From: Panicum virgatum | Lineage: Eukaryota > Streptophyta > Magnoliopsida > Poales > Poaceae | Direction of reading: 5' to 3' | Assembly: GCF_016808335.1 (NCBI RefSeq) | Contig: NC_053139.1 | Coordinates: forward strand, 18,556,782-18,620,781 | Length of the DNA: 64,000 bases | In this document: positions 11,905 through 22,417 of the stretch, piece by piece | Position numbering within the stretch: the stretch's first letter is position 1 | Layout: each line of letters begins with the position of its first letter | Made by a program: the position numbers and the translations under genes | The notes under the pieces: generated by a model | Told to the model about the DNA's origin: nothing | Seen by the model: the letters and a program-made list of their open reading frames with translations, nothing else | Database searches by the model: none

Positions 11905-12280
11905 AGTTCACAACAGCTTTGGCAAGCTGCTGCTTCTGCTCGGCACCGAGCTGCTCCTTCTGACCTTGACGGTGTTGTTGGCGTGGATTTCTCCAGGGGT
12001 GCCATCATCAGTAGCTTTTCCTTCGTCGGTCAATTTGACCTCGACCATGTTGATGTAGCCGTACATGATGTTGTTGTGGATGTTGATGACGCATCGCACA
12101 AGGCGTGCCAAGAAGCGTGTTGACGCGAAAATCCCACCCGATGGATTCTCACGCTCCACGTATGCTAGGGCTAGGGAAATCTGCTTCACTCTAAGTACCA
12201 AACCAAAACTCGGTCCATGTATGCTCGAAGTACACTCGGCGGTGGGCAGGCCGGCGGCCTGACACGATTAATGGTGGTCG
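11905..12280. other. Unassigned fragment between the Gypsy truncation and a CACTA fragment
   Basis: A minus-strand frame of 97 codons (12201-11908) contains NPSGGIFASTRFLARLVR and IHNNIMYGYINMVEVKLT. The composition is gene-like but I do not recognise the family. It may be a captured exon or part of a CACTA 5' region. No start context or splice sites could be settled. Confidence 0.3.
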
Positions 12281-13440
12281 GGCTGCCGGCCGTGCAACCG
12301 CCTCAGTTTAAAGATTAACCGAGGTGGGCAACTTAAAGAAACCGCCTCGGGAGGTGGTTGCTTTACATCGACCACCTCGGTTAAGTTTTAACCGAGGCAG
12401 CACATTGTAACACAACCGCCTCGGTTAATGGATGATTAACTGAGGTGGTTTCTTTAAGTTGCCAGCCTCGGTTAAGTTCGCTCTATATAACAAGCACCTA
12501 GACCCCTTCTTCCCATTGCTGCTCCCCCTTCATTTTCGTGTGTTTTGAGCTCAAAACACGAAAATTGGCCATTTTAGATGAGGGGAGGTTTTGCTCTTGG
12601 ATTTGGTGAAGGGGGGCACCGCAAGAGGTTGATTTCTTAGTCTCCAACTCTCATCTTCTCTCTTTTACATGATTTTGGTGCTTTTCTTCTAGATCTAGAT
12701 CTTGATCTAAATGGAGGAGAGAGAAAACCAGATCTTGAGCTTATATGACTTTAATTTCTCTCTGTGTGTGCAAGGTCGCATTTATGGACAAGAAAGTGGA
12801 TGTACAAGTTACCGAGGGTAGGCAATGATCTGCCTTTCCTGCATCATGTGAGAAAATTTGTTCATGCAATAGCTGCAAGAACAAACTTCTCCCGAAAGAT
12901 AACATGGTGCAATCTCACTTGATCCGCCATGGTTTTGTAGAGAATTACACAGTCTGGAAGTTTTACGGCGAAGCAGAACCTAGTGTCACCGGTGCATCTG
13001 AATGAAACTCTTCGATGTCCATGTCGGTGAATGAAAGAGAACAACAACCCTCATCAGCAACAGCAGGAGGCGATAGTGCGAATCGCGATTACATCAACAT
13101 TGATGAACTTCTTCAAGACTTGGCAGACAATGAACTTCTTCAACATTGATGAACTTCTTCAACATTGATGAACTTCTTCAAGACTCTTCGAAGATTTTTG
13201 AAAACCTTGCTAACCATATAGACCAAGGTGATGTTCTGTTTGGGAATCTGAAATGGCTAGAGAATTTCAAGGAGATGAAGCAGGCCACAATTGATCCGCT
13301 GTATAAGGATTGTATGAAGCATTGGACGGTGTTGCATTTTAACCTCCAGTTGCTGATACTGAAGTCTCGCCATGGGTGGTCCGACACTTGCTTCAACGAC
13401 CTATTACATGCTTCATCATGATGTCTTGTACTTGTCATAC
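12281..13440 (+). mobile_element. CACTA (En/Spm) 5' fragment with transposase N-terminal remnants
   Basis: Subterminal-type repeats of CCGCCTCGGTTAA in both directions (12295-12475) precede a TATA-like CTCTATATAAC (12480) and an untranslated leader. From ATG 12784, after a one-base shift, the frame reads a transposase-associated start (WMYKLP), then in another frame CKNKLLPKDN and HGFVENYTVWKFYGE, the cysteine/histidine region of that domain. At 13180-13420 a WTVLHFNLQLLILKSRHGWSD stretch matches the segment before the TNP2 catalytic domain. No CACTA terminus is visible and the catalytic domain is missing. Confidence 0.65.
13100..13190. repeat. Short tandem repeat AACTTCTTCAACATTGATG
   Basis: About three and a half imperfect copies of a 19-bp unit lie inside the CACTA transposase remnant and disrupt its frame. 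Confidence 0.7.
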
Positions 13441-14236
13441 CCACTACTAGTTGGCCGGTGGAATGGGATGCGTCCCCAGCCAATGATGATAGTGTTGAAT
13501 GATATCATGTACTAGCTTTATCATGATGTCTTGTATCGTCGCTGGACTTTTGTATACTTTGTTTCGATCATGATCCAATGATTGCATCGGGATGTTACCC
13601 GACATACTGTTAGATTACTCTGTTTGAAGTGCGTATTAATCCAAATTGTCTTTATGGTGATAGTTAGCGCACTTGAGCTGGATTAATTTAGGCGGTTCTA
13701 CCACACCCCTGCTCGCAGCCTGCCCGCCTGTCACCATGTGCACACGCATCCGTAGGCCTTGCGCATCCCCGCATAGCTGCCTCGTGCTCGTGCGCCTCCA
13801 CGCGCTCGAAGCTCCGGCTCGCCCTATCGGCGCACTCGCAAAACGAAGTGGGTACCATGGGTATGAGCAACGGGTACAACTGCAGACGGTGAGAAAAACA
13901 ATAGGATTTTGGCAGAAACATCTCCTAACTCGCGATTTCTTTGGGTCTACCCTTCCTCCCACCTCCCTAAGCCCCGACAGGTGGGTCCAGCGTGGAGGTA
14001 CCGCAGGCACGATTTGAGTGAGAAACGTCTTTAATTGTCTTCGATCTTTATAGTATGAATAACGTTCTCTTCGACGATGGTTCACAGAACCATCACCTCA
14101 AATGACGCATAATCGCATCCTGTAGCGGGCGTTGGATTGCCTAGGCTTCCACGTGGTATCAATCGAAAGCCGGTATGCATAGGCATAGGTTTGCATATTG
14201 GCTCCATCAAATTTTTCCCACGCACAGCCGCCATGC
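13441..14236. other. Unassigned intergenic sequence
   Basis: I see no recognisable gene, RNA or element end. The frames at 13636-14085 have no domain, and shadow each other on both strands. Confidence 0.4.
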
Positions 14237-14312
14237 GTCAAGAAATTTGGAATTTCGCCATTATCGGAAGTGGGCTTTGTTGTTTTTCCATCCCGCAACT
14301 GGGTTTCGCCAG
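14237..14312 (-). repeat. Left arm of an imperfect inverted repeat of about 70 bp
   Basis: On the minus strand it reads GGCGAAACCCAGTTGCGG and ends near GCGAAATTCCAAATTTC. It matches 15918-15990 on the plus strand at roughly 75% by eye. Confidence 0.6.
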
Positions 14313-15304
14313 CTTGCTATTATGAAACCACATCGCACCGCTGGAATGCCTTTTCGAGATTTTTCCATTCATTTTATGTTTTGTCCTTGATTTAATCAAA
14401 GTAGCTGACCATTATGCCCTTGTGGTGGTCTCACGCAGCCTTATATCCTTTTGGTCACGAATATAGATGATCACTTCTTCTTTCTCGCGTTCCCTTCCCT
14501 TCTCTCTGCTGCTGTGTGGGCACGGACACCTTCTCCCTGCTCAGCGGCCGCCGCAGCCTGAGCTTCCCCCACGCCATATGAATGTAGGAGTCGATTTGCA
14601 AGAAGGTTGAGTGTGGGGAGGCGATGCCTGCCGGTGCCGTCCTTGGCGCCGCTGCTCCAGACGATGGCGATAAATGCAAAGTGGGCTGGGTTCGATGCAG
14701 GGAAGGACCGCGCGTGGGCGCAGCTCCCGGGGATCAAGGAGATCAGGTGTAAAGCCAGGAGGCAGTAAGAAGTCGGTGTCCGAGGCCCGTGCGCCCACGC
14801 GCCCGCGAGCGAGAGGCGAGGCGGCGCCGCGTCGTATCCTGGACGGTAGTGGGGGGCTCGGAGGCGCGGTGGTGGCGGGAGGGGTGCTGGGCCTATCCGC
14901 GCGGGAGCGTCAAGCAGATTTCAGAGCCATCGACATCTAGCGCAACCTCCTTGGCGGCGGCGGGGGATAGGAGTTGCGCCATGGCTTGAGGCAATGGGAG
15001 GGGAGAGGCGGCGGCAACCGGCAGCCAAGTGGTTATGGGTTTTGTTTTGTGATGATTCGTGCCTAGAAGGTGATGACCGCCGACGGCGTCCTGGGCGATG
15101 CTGCTCCAGACGACAGCGAGACAAGAACCGGCGGTGACAAGAAAAAAAAAGATGCCGATCTCGTACAGCCTATACTGGAAGAGGATTTCGATTGAGAGGT
15201 CGGGGGCAATTTGGAAAGTTTCATTCAAAAACTGAGTGAATAAACAAAAAATGAATTAGAAAATTTCAAAAAATTCGAGCAGTGCGACGTGGTTTCATAT
15301 ATAA
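14313..15304. other. GC-rich unassigned region with duplicated blocks
   Basis: Two related blocks of about 50 bp containing GCTGCTCCAGACGA (near 14650 and 15100) lie in direct orientation. The composition suggests captured exon or 5' UTR pieces, but no protein domain is evident and the ORFs overlap on both strands. Confidence 0.35.
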
Positions 15305-15905
15305 CTAGATGATTCCCCGCACGATGCTGCGGGATTTGAGAGAGTTTTTTAATAAACAATAATAAAAAATACAATAATTCTTTAAATAAAACACCATGGA
15401 GAGCATGTATAGTAAGAAAAATAAAAACTTAGATCGAGTTTGCTAAAGAAACAAAAAGATGATAGATTTTTTAATAAAGAAAAGCTCGTATAAAATCTCT
15501 TGGATGAAAAATAATAGATTTTTGAGTTATTCTTTGGTTAGAGAAGAAAGAAACGGATAGGACATGCATTTCATGGATATAGGACATGCACGAAGTTGAT
15601 TGAATGGTTGCAATAATAAGCATGATGTGGCTGATTCAAAGAACACAGAAATAGTAATAAATTTTTATGGACCCTAATAGTGATGCACATGTTGATGTGG
15701 ATAAATGAAGTAATTATATATATTCTAATTACTTTTATAAATGAATAAACTATTATAATTAAATGTTACTGGATTGCATGACATGTTGACTTGGATAACA
15801 AAATGCTAGTGGATTTTAATTGTATGTAATAGTGCATTGCTAAGGTGGATAGCTTGCATGTTGAGAAAAATCTCTAATGAGGACTAACTATATAAGTTTT
15901 ATAGA
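15305..15905 (-). mobile_element. Small non-autonomous Helitron candidate
   Basis: On the minus strand it ends with a 6-bp-stem hairpin (CCCGCA...TGCGGG) followed by GGAATCATCTAG and then host T, the form of a Helitron 3' end. The opposite end reads TCTATAAAACTTATATAG after host A. The body is AT-rich, noncoding and about 600 bp. Insertion between A and T fits both ends. Copy 2 of the duplicated segment starts inside it, so only its right third is repeated there (to about 43060). Confidence 0.5.
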
Positions 15906-15917
15906 TGTCAAAATTAA

Positions 15918-15990
15918 ATGGGCGAAACCCAATTACCAGACGGTAAAACGCGAAACCCACTTTTAATAATTGCGAAATTTCAAATATCTC
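15918..15990 (+). repeat. Right arm of the imperfect inverted repeat
   Basis: Reads GGGCGAAACCCAATTACC, continues to GCGAAATTTCAAATATC, and pairs with 14237-14312. A copy is kept at 43074-43145 in the second segment. Confidence 0.6.
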
Positions 15991-16473
15991 TACCTGCGCC
16001 TCCCCCGCCCCCACCCCAACACCCAAAAAAAAACCCAAACCGGCGACGGCCGATCTGCCTCCACCCATCCCGCAGCCCCTGCGCGGCTCCCCTCTGCCGG
16101 CGATGCAGCCCTCCCCTCACCCTTCTCCCACCAGCGACGCCGCACTGCGCGGCCCTCCTCTCACCGGCGACGGCCGGCCTCGGCCTCCCCCCACCGGCGA
16201 CGCCGCCCCTGCGGGCCAGCACGGACAGCGCGCGCGGGTGCCCTCCAAGCGTGCATCTGCAGGGCCGGCAAGTGGGCTCTCGCCACCGCGTGCCCCTGGC
16301 GTCTGGCCAGGCACAAAGAGCCATCAACCCCGGCTGCCGGCGGGACGCCATGGAAGGGGCGACTACGCTCGCACAACGCGACCCCTCAAAGCTTATTCTT
16401 GCGGAGGCACCCTTCCTGTGCCAAGACCCGGGGCGAGGCGGAGCCCCAGACGACGAAGAAGCCGGCCGCCCCC

Positions 16474-19400
16474 ATGAACACGCGGAGATGCGGCGGCTGC
16501 CGGGCTGAGGGTGCCGGGGCTGCGCGGGTGCTGAGAGCGCCTTCCCACCGCTCGCCTCGCCTCGCTGGCAGGGATCCGGAGCACCCGATTGTGATAGACG
16601 ACCAAATCAAGGTGGGTTTTTTGGGGGGGCGGGGCGGGCGGTGTCTCGATCGTTGCGAAATAGGTTCGGATAGGGGGTACGATATGCGTTATTTTTTTGC
16701 TTGATTGGTTCCTGCTTTTTAAGAATTAGAGGGGGAAACAGTTCTATGATTTGGCCCCTGATTTAGGCTCTCTTTTAAATACGGTTGAATAGTAAGTAGT
16801 AACGCAATAGAAAGGATGTCATGGCTGTCAAGAAAAATCTTGTTCTGTCTTATTTGTTGCCATATAAAATTATTTTATCTCACTGCTCACTAGTAATAGT
16901 TCGTAAGCTGTTTCTTGATATCTATATCTTAATATCATTTTGATCTTGTTGATGTTTATCTCATCCTAATACTAGCATGTTCATTAGTTTGATATCTCCA
17001 TCCAGATCACATTGGATTTGTAGATTGTAAGACGTGGCATTATAATTTCGGCTCACCATTGTAGGGATGTGAGGTCAGGGATAATCAATCAGCAATCACA
17101 CCACTGCGCAGATCCCCACGGTTCCATCCAGCTGGTAAGAGTTTGGGCAAACAACTGCTGCCTCAGAGGCCCCTTGTTACTCATAACAGAAAGACTCCAA
17201 ATGCTTCAGGGAAAGATAATAATATAACGAACCTTAGGAGTAGCCAGAGAAATGCTGCAGCAAAGGCTTTGCCAAGGATGAAAAGCGACAAGGCGCCACA
17301 GCCACTGTGTTCGAATTCCCCGGATATTCCTATCAGGAAAAAGATTGCAGATCTATCTTGCAAAAAGAAAGAGAAGAAAGAGCTAAACGCCAACCCTTGT
17401 GAGGTGCTTACTAGAAAGAGGAAGAGAGGCACTGAAGGCAGATCCTCACCAAAGAGACCAAATTACCAGGACCTCCAATCACTGCCTCCAGATAGCCAAG
17501 AAATTGCAACTAGCAATGAAACCAGAAAAGTTAGCCACCAAAAAGGTAAAAATAAAAAGGATTCAGCTTTGGTGGTGCAGCCCAAAATTGGGGATGATAG
17601 ACTGATGAACACCGAGGAAAATAATGAAGAGCCATCTGGGACTGAAAGAGAAAGAAAACAAAATTTTCATGGTTCAGATGATTGAACAGAAGAGCAGGAT
17701 GTCGCATTGCGCAAGGCATACTTCAGTGCCCGACCTTCCCCGCATTTCTGGAAGAGAGTTTCCAAACTGGTAATTCGAGTCCTTATGATATTTGCTTTAG
17801 TGTTTTCATCATTTTTTCATAATTGCAACAGCTACCCCAAGAACCATTATTGTATATCATTATCTTGTCTTATTTTATCATAAAAATTGAACAAGAATGA
17901 TGCAGTTAATGTATTGTGGTCTGACATGATTTTACATCTATTTAGGAAATGCCCACGCAAGCATGGATTGTTCATGGTTTTTTGTGCTACTCCTTGTAGC
18001 TTAGTTGGTATTCCTCTTATGAATGATGTACAACAGAAACAGTAAAGTGCAAGGCTAGACACTTGTCCACAATTTTGTCATAGTCCAACTCCAACCTAAC
18101 CTAAATAATAATTAGTAAAATGGGATGAGTAGTTGCAAGATGTATGGTCAACTATAACGGGAAAAGAGAATGCTCCACTCCAAAGAATTAGATGGTGTCA
18201 TTTTTCCGAACAAGAATGTCTATTTCCCAAAACTGTTCACTGTTCACTGTTAGCTTTTTGACTTTTATATTTGTTAGGTCGGTTCTTATTTAATATTATT
18301 CATACATAATTGTTACTTGTTAGGAAAGTCCTCTTTACAAGTAGGCTTATTATAATTTTTATTCTCAAGCAAGGGTAGTCCAAATAAGTTCTTTTATCTC
18401 AGCTTCTCAATGTCTTCTAGTCTTGGCTGATGGCATGGAAGAAGAGCTCCTGGCTCGCCTGCTAAAGGCAGATGCCCAGCCGCCCATGTAATATCTCCTT
18501 TCCATCTGGTCTTGGATCCTTGGCAACAGCATGGGCATCTGCCCCACCCTTTACCCACCTGTGCAAATTACACAGGAAAGCAGTAGTTGTGAACCAACTC
18601 TGCTGGCCTGCCAAGGATGAATGCCCTATCCTTGGTCATCAGATCCTTACCCACCTGTGCAAATTACACAATAAAGCAGTAGTTGTGAACCAAATGCTGC
18701 CTGTTTGATTATGAAACGGGCTTTGCTACGGTACTCCGAAATAACTGTGGACCGTAGATCTTGAGGGTGAAAATAAAGTATTACCTTCTAGGAGGTAATA
18801 GTATCTATATATTTAATTCTAAAAATAGAAAAAATATAGGAACTAACTTCCTATTAGATCTAACCTCTAAAAGATCTAACGGGACAGATAAAGTTTCATT
18901 GTTTTAACGTGACACAATTTCCTGTTCATGATGAGAGTGCGTACGAAAGAATTTCGTTTTTCAATGTGAACGTCAAAACGTGTCAGGTCACTACATGGGT
19001 GCGTCAGCCACCAAGAAGAAGATTTGAGGCACCTGCTTGACATACACATGCCAATTGCTACTTCTCCCATCAAATGGCCATTTAATTTTTTCCCCATAAC
19101 TAAATGTGATATGGTTAATGGGTTGACACTTTAGAGAATAATAATGGCATGTGACGTTTTAATTCTAAAAATAGGAAAAATATCTTCTTATTAGATCAAG
19201 TTATACAAGCATGAGTGTATCAGATCAAACGATTACTTTTTCCTAATATGAATGGTGAACGTGCGTGACATGGATTTGTTCATAACAAAAACGTGACATG
19301 GGAGACATGTGAAGGCACACTTGAAGATTTGGTTATTTTTATGGCACGTACCAAACAAGTAGTTATAAGATGAAATTTGTTCCTTCTGTAGGTTTGATTT

Positions 19401-20757
19401 GAATCATACAATATTTGGTTGTGTTGAGATGGCTGACATTTTTTTTCCATGATGCGTACATGAGGAGTTGGCTCTCCGCGCATGAAAGCGTATAGGAAAC
19501 GGAAGCTGCATGATTTGCGGGATATTGTTGGGATTTTTCTCCTATTTATTTTAATTACTTAACAGATGAAAATTTCAAAAATCAACGGCTGTGATTTCTT
19601 TTGACTCTCTTACCTCTTAAGAGGTAATTGGAGTACCGTAGCAAAGCCCTTATGAAACATATGGTCATATGCGCATTGGGCTACTTTCCTCTCTAAATGT
19701 GTAATTCCTGACATATTAGTAAATTAAAAATAGGCAATGGTATCTAAATACTTTGTAGATACTAGCTAGTAACACATGCCATACATTATGAACAATAGCT
19801 TTTACATGTATTGCTTTCTGTCTTCTCCGGTTTTTTCTGACACTAACTCAGAAGAACATTAGTGTTGTTAGCATTTATTGTTTGACAGTTAATTTCCACT
19901 ATTGTTTTGACTTTTGCAGGCGCCAGTTCTTAGCATTCCTGACAGTTAATTTCCACTATTGTTTTGACTTTTGATATTTTAAGGCAAACCTTAGTTCTAT
20001 TTATTTGCAGGTGCCAGGGAGATCTGCTGAAGAGTGCTTCAACAGAATCCATGCTAACCTCTCAACACCTACTCCTATTGCCCGTCGTTCTAGGATATGC
20101 AAAGCAAAGTTTTCTCCTCTAGCAAATTTTTCATTATACGATCCTGAACTTCCAAATCTCTTGGAACCTGCAGTTGGGAGGCAAAGGACTTCTAAACAAA
20201 AGAGCCTAGCAGCACAGAAGACAGTGAGACACTTGCTTCAAAAGCAGTGCCTCATTGACCATGCTCATGAGGCTGATCACTTCTCAATATTTGAATCCTC
20301 ACCAAGTGCCTTACAATTGAACATTTCTTTTGAGGATTCTCCCGGGACTCCTCACAGTAGTGTGAATTCAGGTTCTACGCCCAGGTTCAGCGCAAGTTCT
20401 TTAGGACAAAAGAAACCATTTTCACGGTTGAAAACTAAGCCAGATGAACCAAGCCCAGGAGTTTTGAAGCCTGTGAAGAATGTTATCTTGCATGAGAAGT
20501 ACATTGACCAGTTGTCTCGCAGGCAAAGCACAAAAAGGCCTCGTAGAAAGACTCCAGGTTCTAAAGCTGCTGATTCTGTGAAGGCTCATTCTGAGCAGAA
20601 AGCTGGTGATCTGAAAGCTGCCAAAAACGCTCTCATCTCGGAAGCAACTGACTTTATAGGCCATTTTAAGAAGCTGCATGCTAATTCCCTTGCGCATGTC
20701 ATCGAAAATAGTGAAGATGATGAGATTGATGGTTCTGAAGGTGACTCATGCCAGTGA
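16474..20757 (+). pseudogene. SANT/MYB-domain nuclear protein gene, copy 1, premature stop
   Basis: Three exons by homology to copy 2 and GT-AG sites: about 16474-16611, 17065-17769, 20011-20757. Exon 1 ends DPEHPIVIDDQIK; exon 2 has a basic RRSPRFHP motif, then a lysine-rich linker; the SANT helix-turn-helix spans the exon 2/3 junction (TEEQDVALRKAYF, FWKRVSKL, VPGRSAEECFNRIH). The codon where a SANT domain has its first tryptophan is TGA (17683-17685), so the product would end about 250 residues in, before SANT. Exon 3 has basic and acidic tracts (final EDDEIDGSEGD) and would be open to 20757. Intron 2 is enlarged by the 18718-19649 insertion. The start codon is uncertain, because the 5' part differs from copy 2. 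The family is a chromatin or DNA-binding protein; exact orthology not settled. Confidence 0.72.
18718..19649. mobile_element. Mutator-like non-autonomous element, 932 bp, with 9-bp TSD
   Basis: Perfect 20-bp terminal inverted repeats (GGGCTTTGCTACGGTACTCC) are flanked by the direct repeat TTATGAAAC (18709-18717 and 19650-19658). The duplicate segment has one TTATGAAAC at the same place (about 45828-45836) with no insertion, so the boundaries are confirmed by an empty site. A 9-bp TSD points to the Mutator superfamily. It lies in intron 2 of the SANT gene and encodes no protein. Confidence 0.88.
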
Positions 20758-21268
20758 CCATTGCCATGATGATAACACAAAAATGGAGACTGACTATACC
20801 AAAGCTGCCGCGCTTCACGAATATGTTTTACCGTGAGTATACCAACCTGCAAGGGGGAGGAAGGGGGGTGGTTAGCAGTTTGTCAACTAACCATAGTCAC
20901 TAGTGCATGACTGACAATAAGGCTAGGCAGTTTCCAGTACAATGTCTGTATTCGGTTTTGTTCTTGTATTCAGTTTTGTTCTCACTAGTTCCTTCATGCT
21001 CGTTATGATAATGTTACTACCTTATGCCTGTCAAAAGCACTTGAAAATTGAAATAAGGGAAGGAAATGATGCATTCCTCCATAATCTTTTTCCCTGTAAG
21101 TTTTGCCAAATTATCCAATTATTGACAGTGATTCAATTCATAAGAAATCTTCGTATAATCGTATCCTTCTTCCTGCAGGAGTAACAGCTTAGGTACGTTT
21201 TGTTGGGTACGAGCTGGAAGGTGTTTTAGCTCACAAATGACACATGTACATACAACTATTGCCAAATA
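20758..21268. other. 3' flank of SANT gene copy 1
   Basis: Probable 3' UTR and downstream sequence. No domain is visible in the short frames here. It is closely conserved in copy 2 (46936-47447). Confidence 0.5.
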
Positions 21269-21476
21269 CTCCCTCCGTCCCAAAAAAAAATAAGTCATCC
21301 TAGAAATTGTAGAATAAATTAAGAAAAAGATAAAATGATCATGTTTGTCTCTATTTATTATCCATATTTGACACTAACTGATTCTTGCAAGTGTACTTTC
21401 AAAATAGGGTAGGATGACTTATTTTTTGAGATAAATTTTGAATCGTAGAATGACTTACTTTTTAGGACGGAGAGAG
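21269..21476. mobile_element. Stowaway MITE (copy 1)
   Basis: Terminal repeats CTCCCTCCGTCCCAAAA and TTTTAGGACGGAGAGAG are flanked by TA, and the whole 208 bp can fold back. These are the classic Stowaway (Tc1/mariner) features. Confidence 0.88.
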
Positions 21477-21549
21477 TAGAGTCTAGAGGTATATATTTGT
21501 AGTCCCTTTCGCCGCGCGTGGCATTTTGGCATTTGGCCATTCATTCTAA

Positions 21550-21810
21550 GAGCATCTCCTGTGGATCCTCATTTCCCAATTCAACTATCATACTGGGAGA
21601 GTTTGTGTAAAGATTATGCTCTAACAGATTTCTTTTACATTTTCTTTTTTCCTAATAATTACTAGGACAAACCAATATTGCATCCTAGCTCTTCCAAAAT
21701 AGAAGACTAACTCTTCCACGGTAGTTGGCTTGGGATGAGATTATTGGGGAGCTGCAAAAGCACCTCTTCCAATAATCATAAAAGAATTATTGAACATCTC
21801 CATTAGTTGG
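21550..21810. mobile_element. Left part of a GAGCATCTCC-type MITE, interrupted by the Retand LTR
   Basis: Starts TAA|GAGCATCTCC. In the second copy the matching right end (GGAGATGTTC|TAA) is present after the solo LTR. In this copy the LTR element follows at 21811 and the right part is not seen. Confidence 0.5.
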
Positions 21811-22380
21811 TGTTGGGGATCGCTACCTTCGGGTATTCACCCGAAGGCCGTAAGCTACGGCGGTAACCTTCGGATACTCTAGCACTAAGGTAATGCGACC
21901 ACATCTCCCCCAGCTTGGCTACAGGAACCTAACCAAAGGTGATTCGGTTCCACGGGCAAAAGCACCAAGTACATCGAAGGTGAACGCGCTGGCCTTCGGG
22001 AGCACGCTGAGAAGACCGGGAGTCCCCGAATGAGGAGACAAGAATCAACCGAAGGTCTCCCTCATGATCGACTAAAGGAAAAGCACCACGTGGAATCAGA
22101 GCGCTGCGAAGGTGCCGAAGGCTTCGGAGGTGGCATGAGAAACGTGATCATGTAGACAAATCCGACTTAATATACCCCCTGAATGTTAGCAGGTGAGGGA
22201 TATTCTGGGAATTAGTAGGAGAAGGTCCGGGGTATAAATAGCCCCCCTTTTCTACCTTGAGACGGGTTGATAACTTTTTACCATTTGAGAGATATACTTC
22301 TGTTCTCCCTCTTTGTCAACTCTGTATCCTTCACATTGTATGTTCCCTGTCTGGTCGATCACTAAATGAAGATCCCAACA
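21811..22380 (+). mobile_element. 5' LTR of the Retand-type element (570 bp)
   Basis: Begins TGTTGGGGATCGC, ends GATCCCAACA, and has a GGTATAAATAGC TATA box near 22230. A TGGCGCCCACTG primer-site-like sequence follows at 22382. Confidence 0.9.
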
Positions 22381-22417
22381 GTGGCGCCCACTGTTTCAGC
22401 TCGAAAAGCAACCCTCG

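Larger units (their letters stand above)
15697..22380 (+). repeat. Duplicated segment, copy 1 (with 5' LTR of the Retand-type element)
   Basis: Collinear with 42852-48557. It contains the right part of the Helitron candidate, the SANT-domain gene, a Stowaway MITE, half of a GAGCATCTCC-type MITE, and a Gypsy LTR. By eye the exons differ at about 0.1-0.8% and the LTRs at 8 substitutions plus one indel in 570 bp. Copy 1 alone has the 932-bp Mutator-like insertion; two indels (43 bp and about 110 bp) lie in the GC-rich 5' part. Confidence 0.92.

Noticed and set aside
14455..15228. Candidate genes in the GC-rich block left of the Helitron
   Set aside because: Frames overlap on both strands, no splice structure or recognised domain.
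15918..16508. 196-codon ORF upstream of SANT exon 1
   Set aside because: Proline/arginine-rich and low complexity; copy 2 shifts frame through indels, so coding is not conserved between copies.
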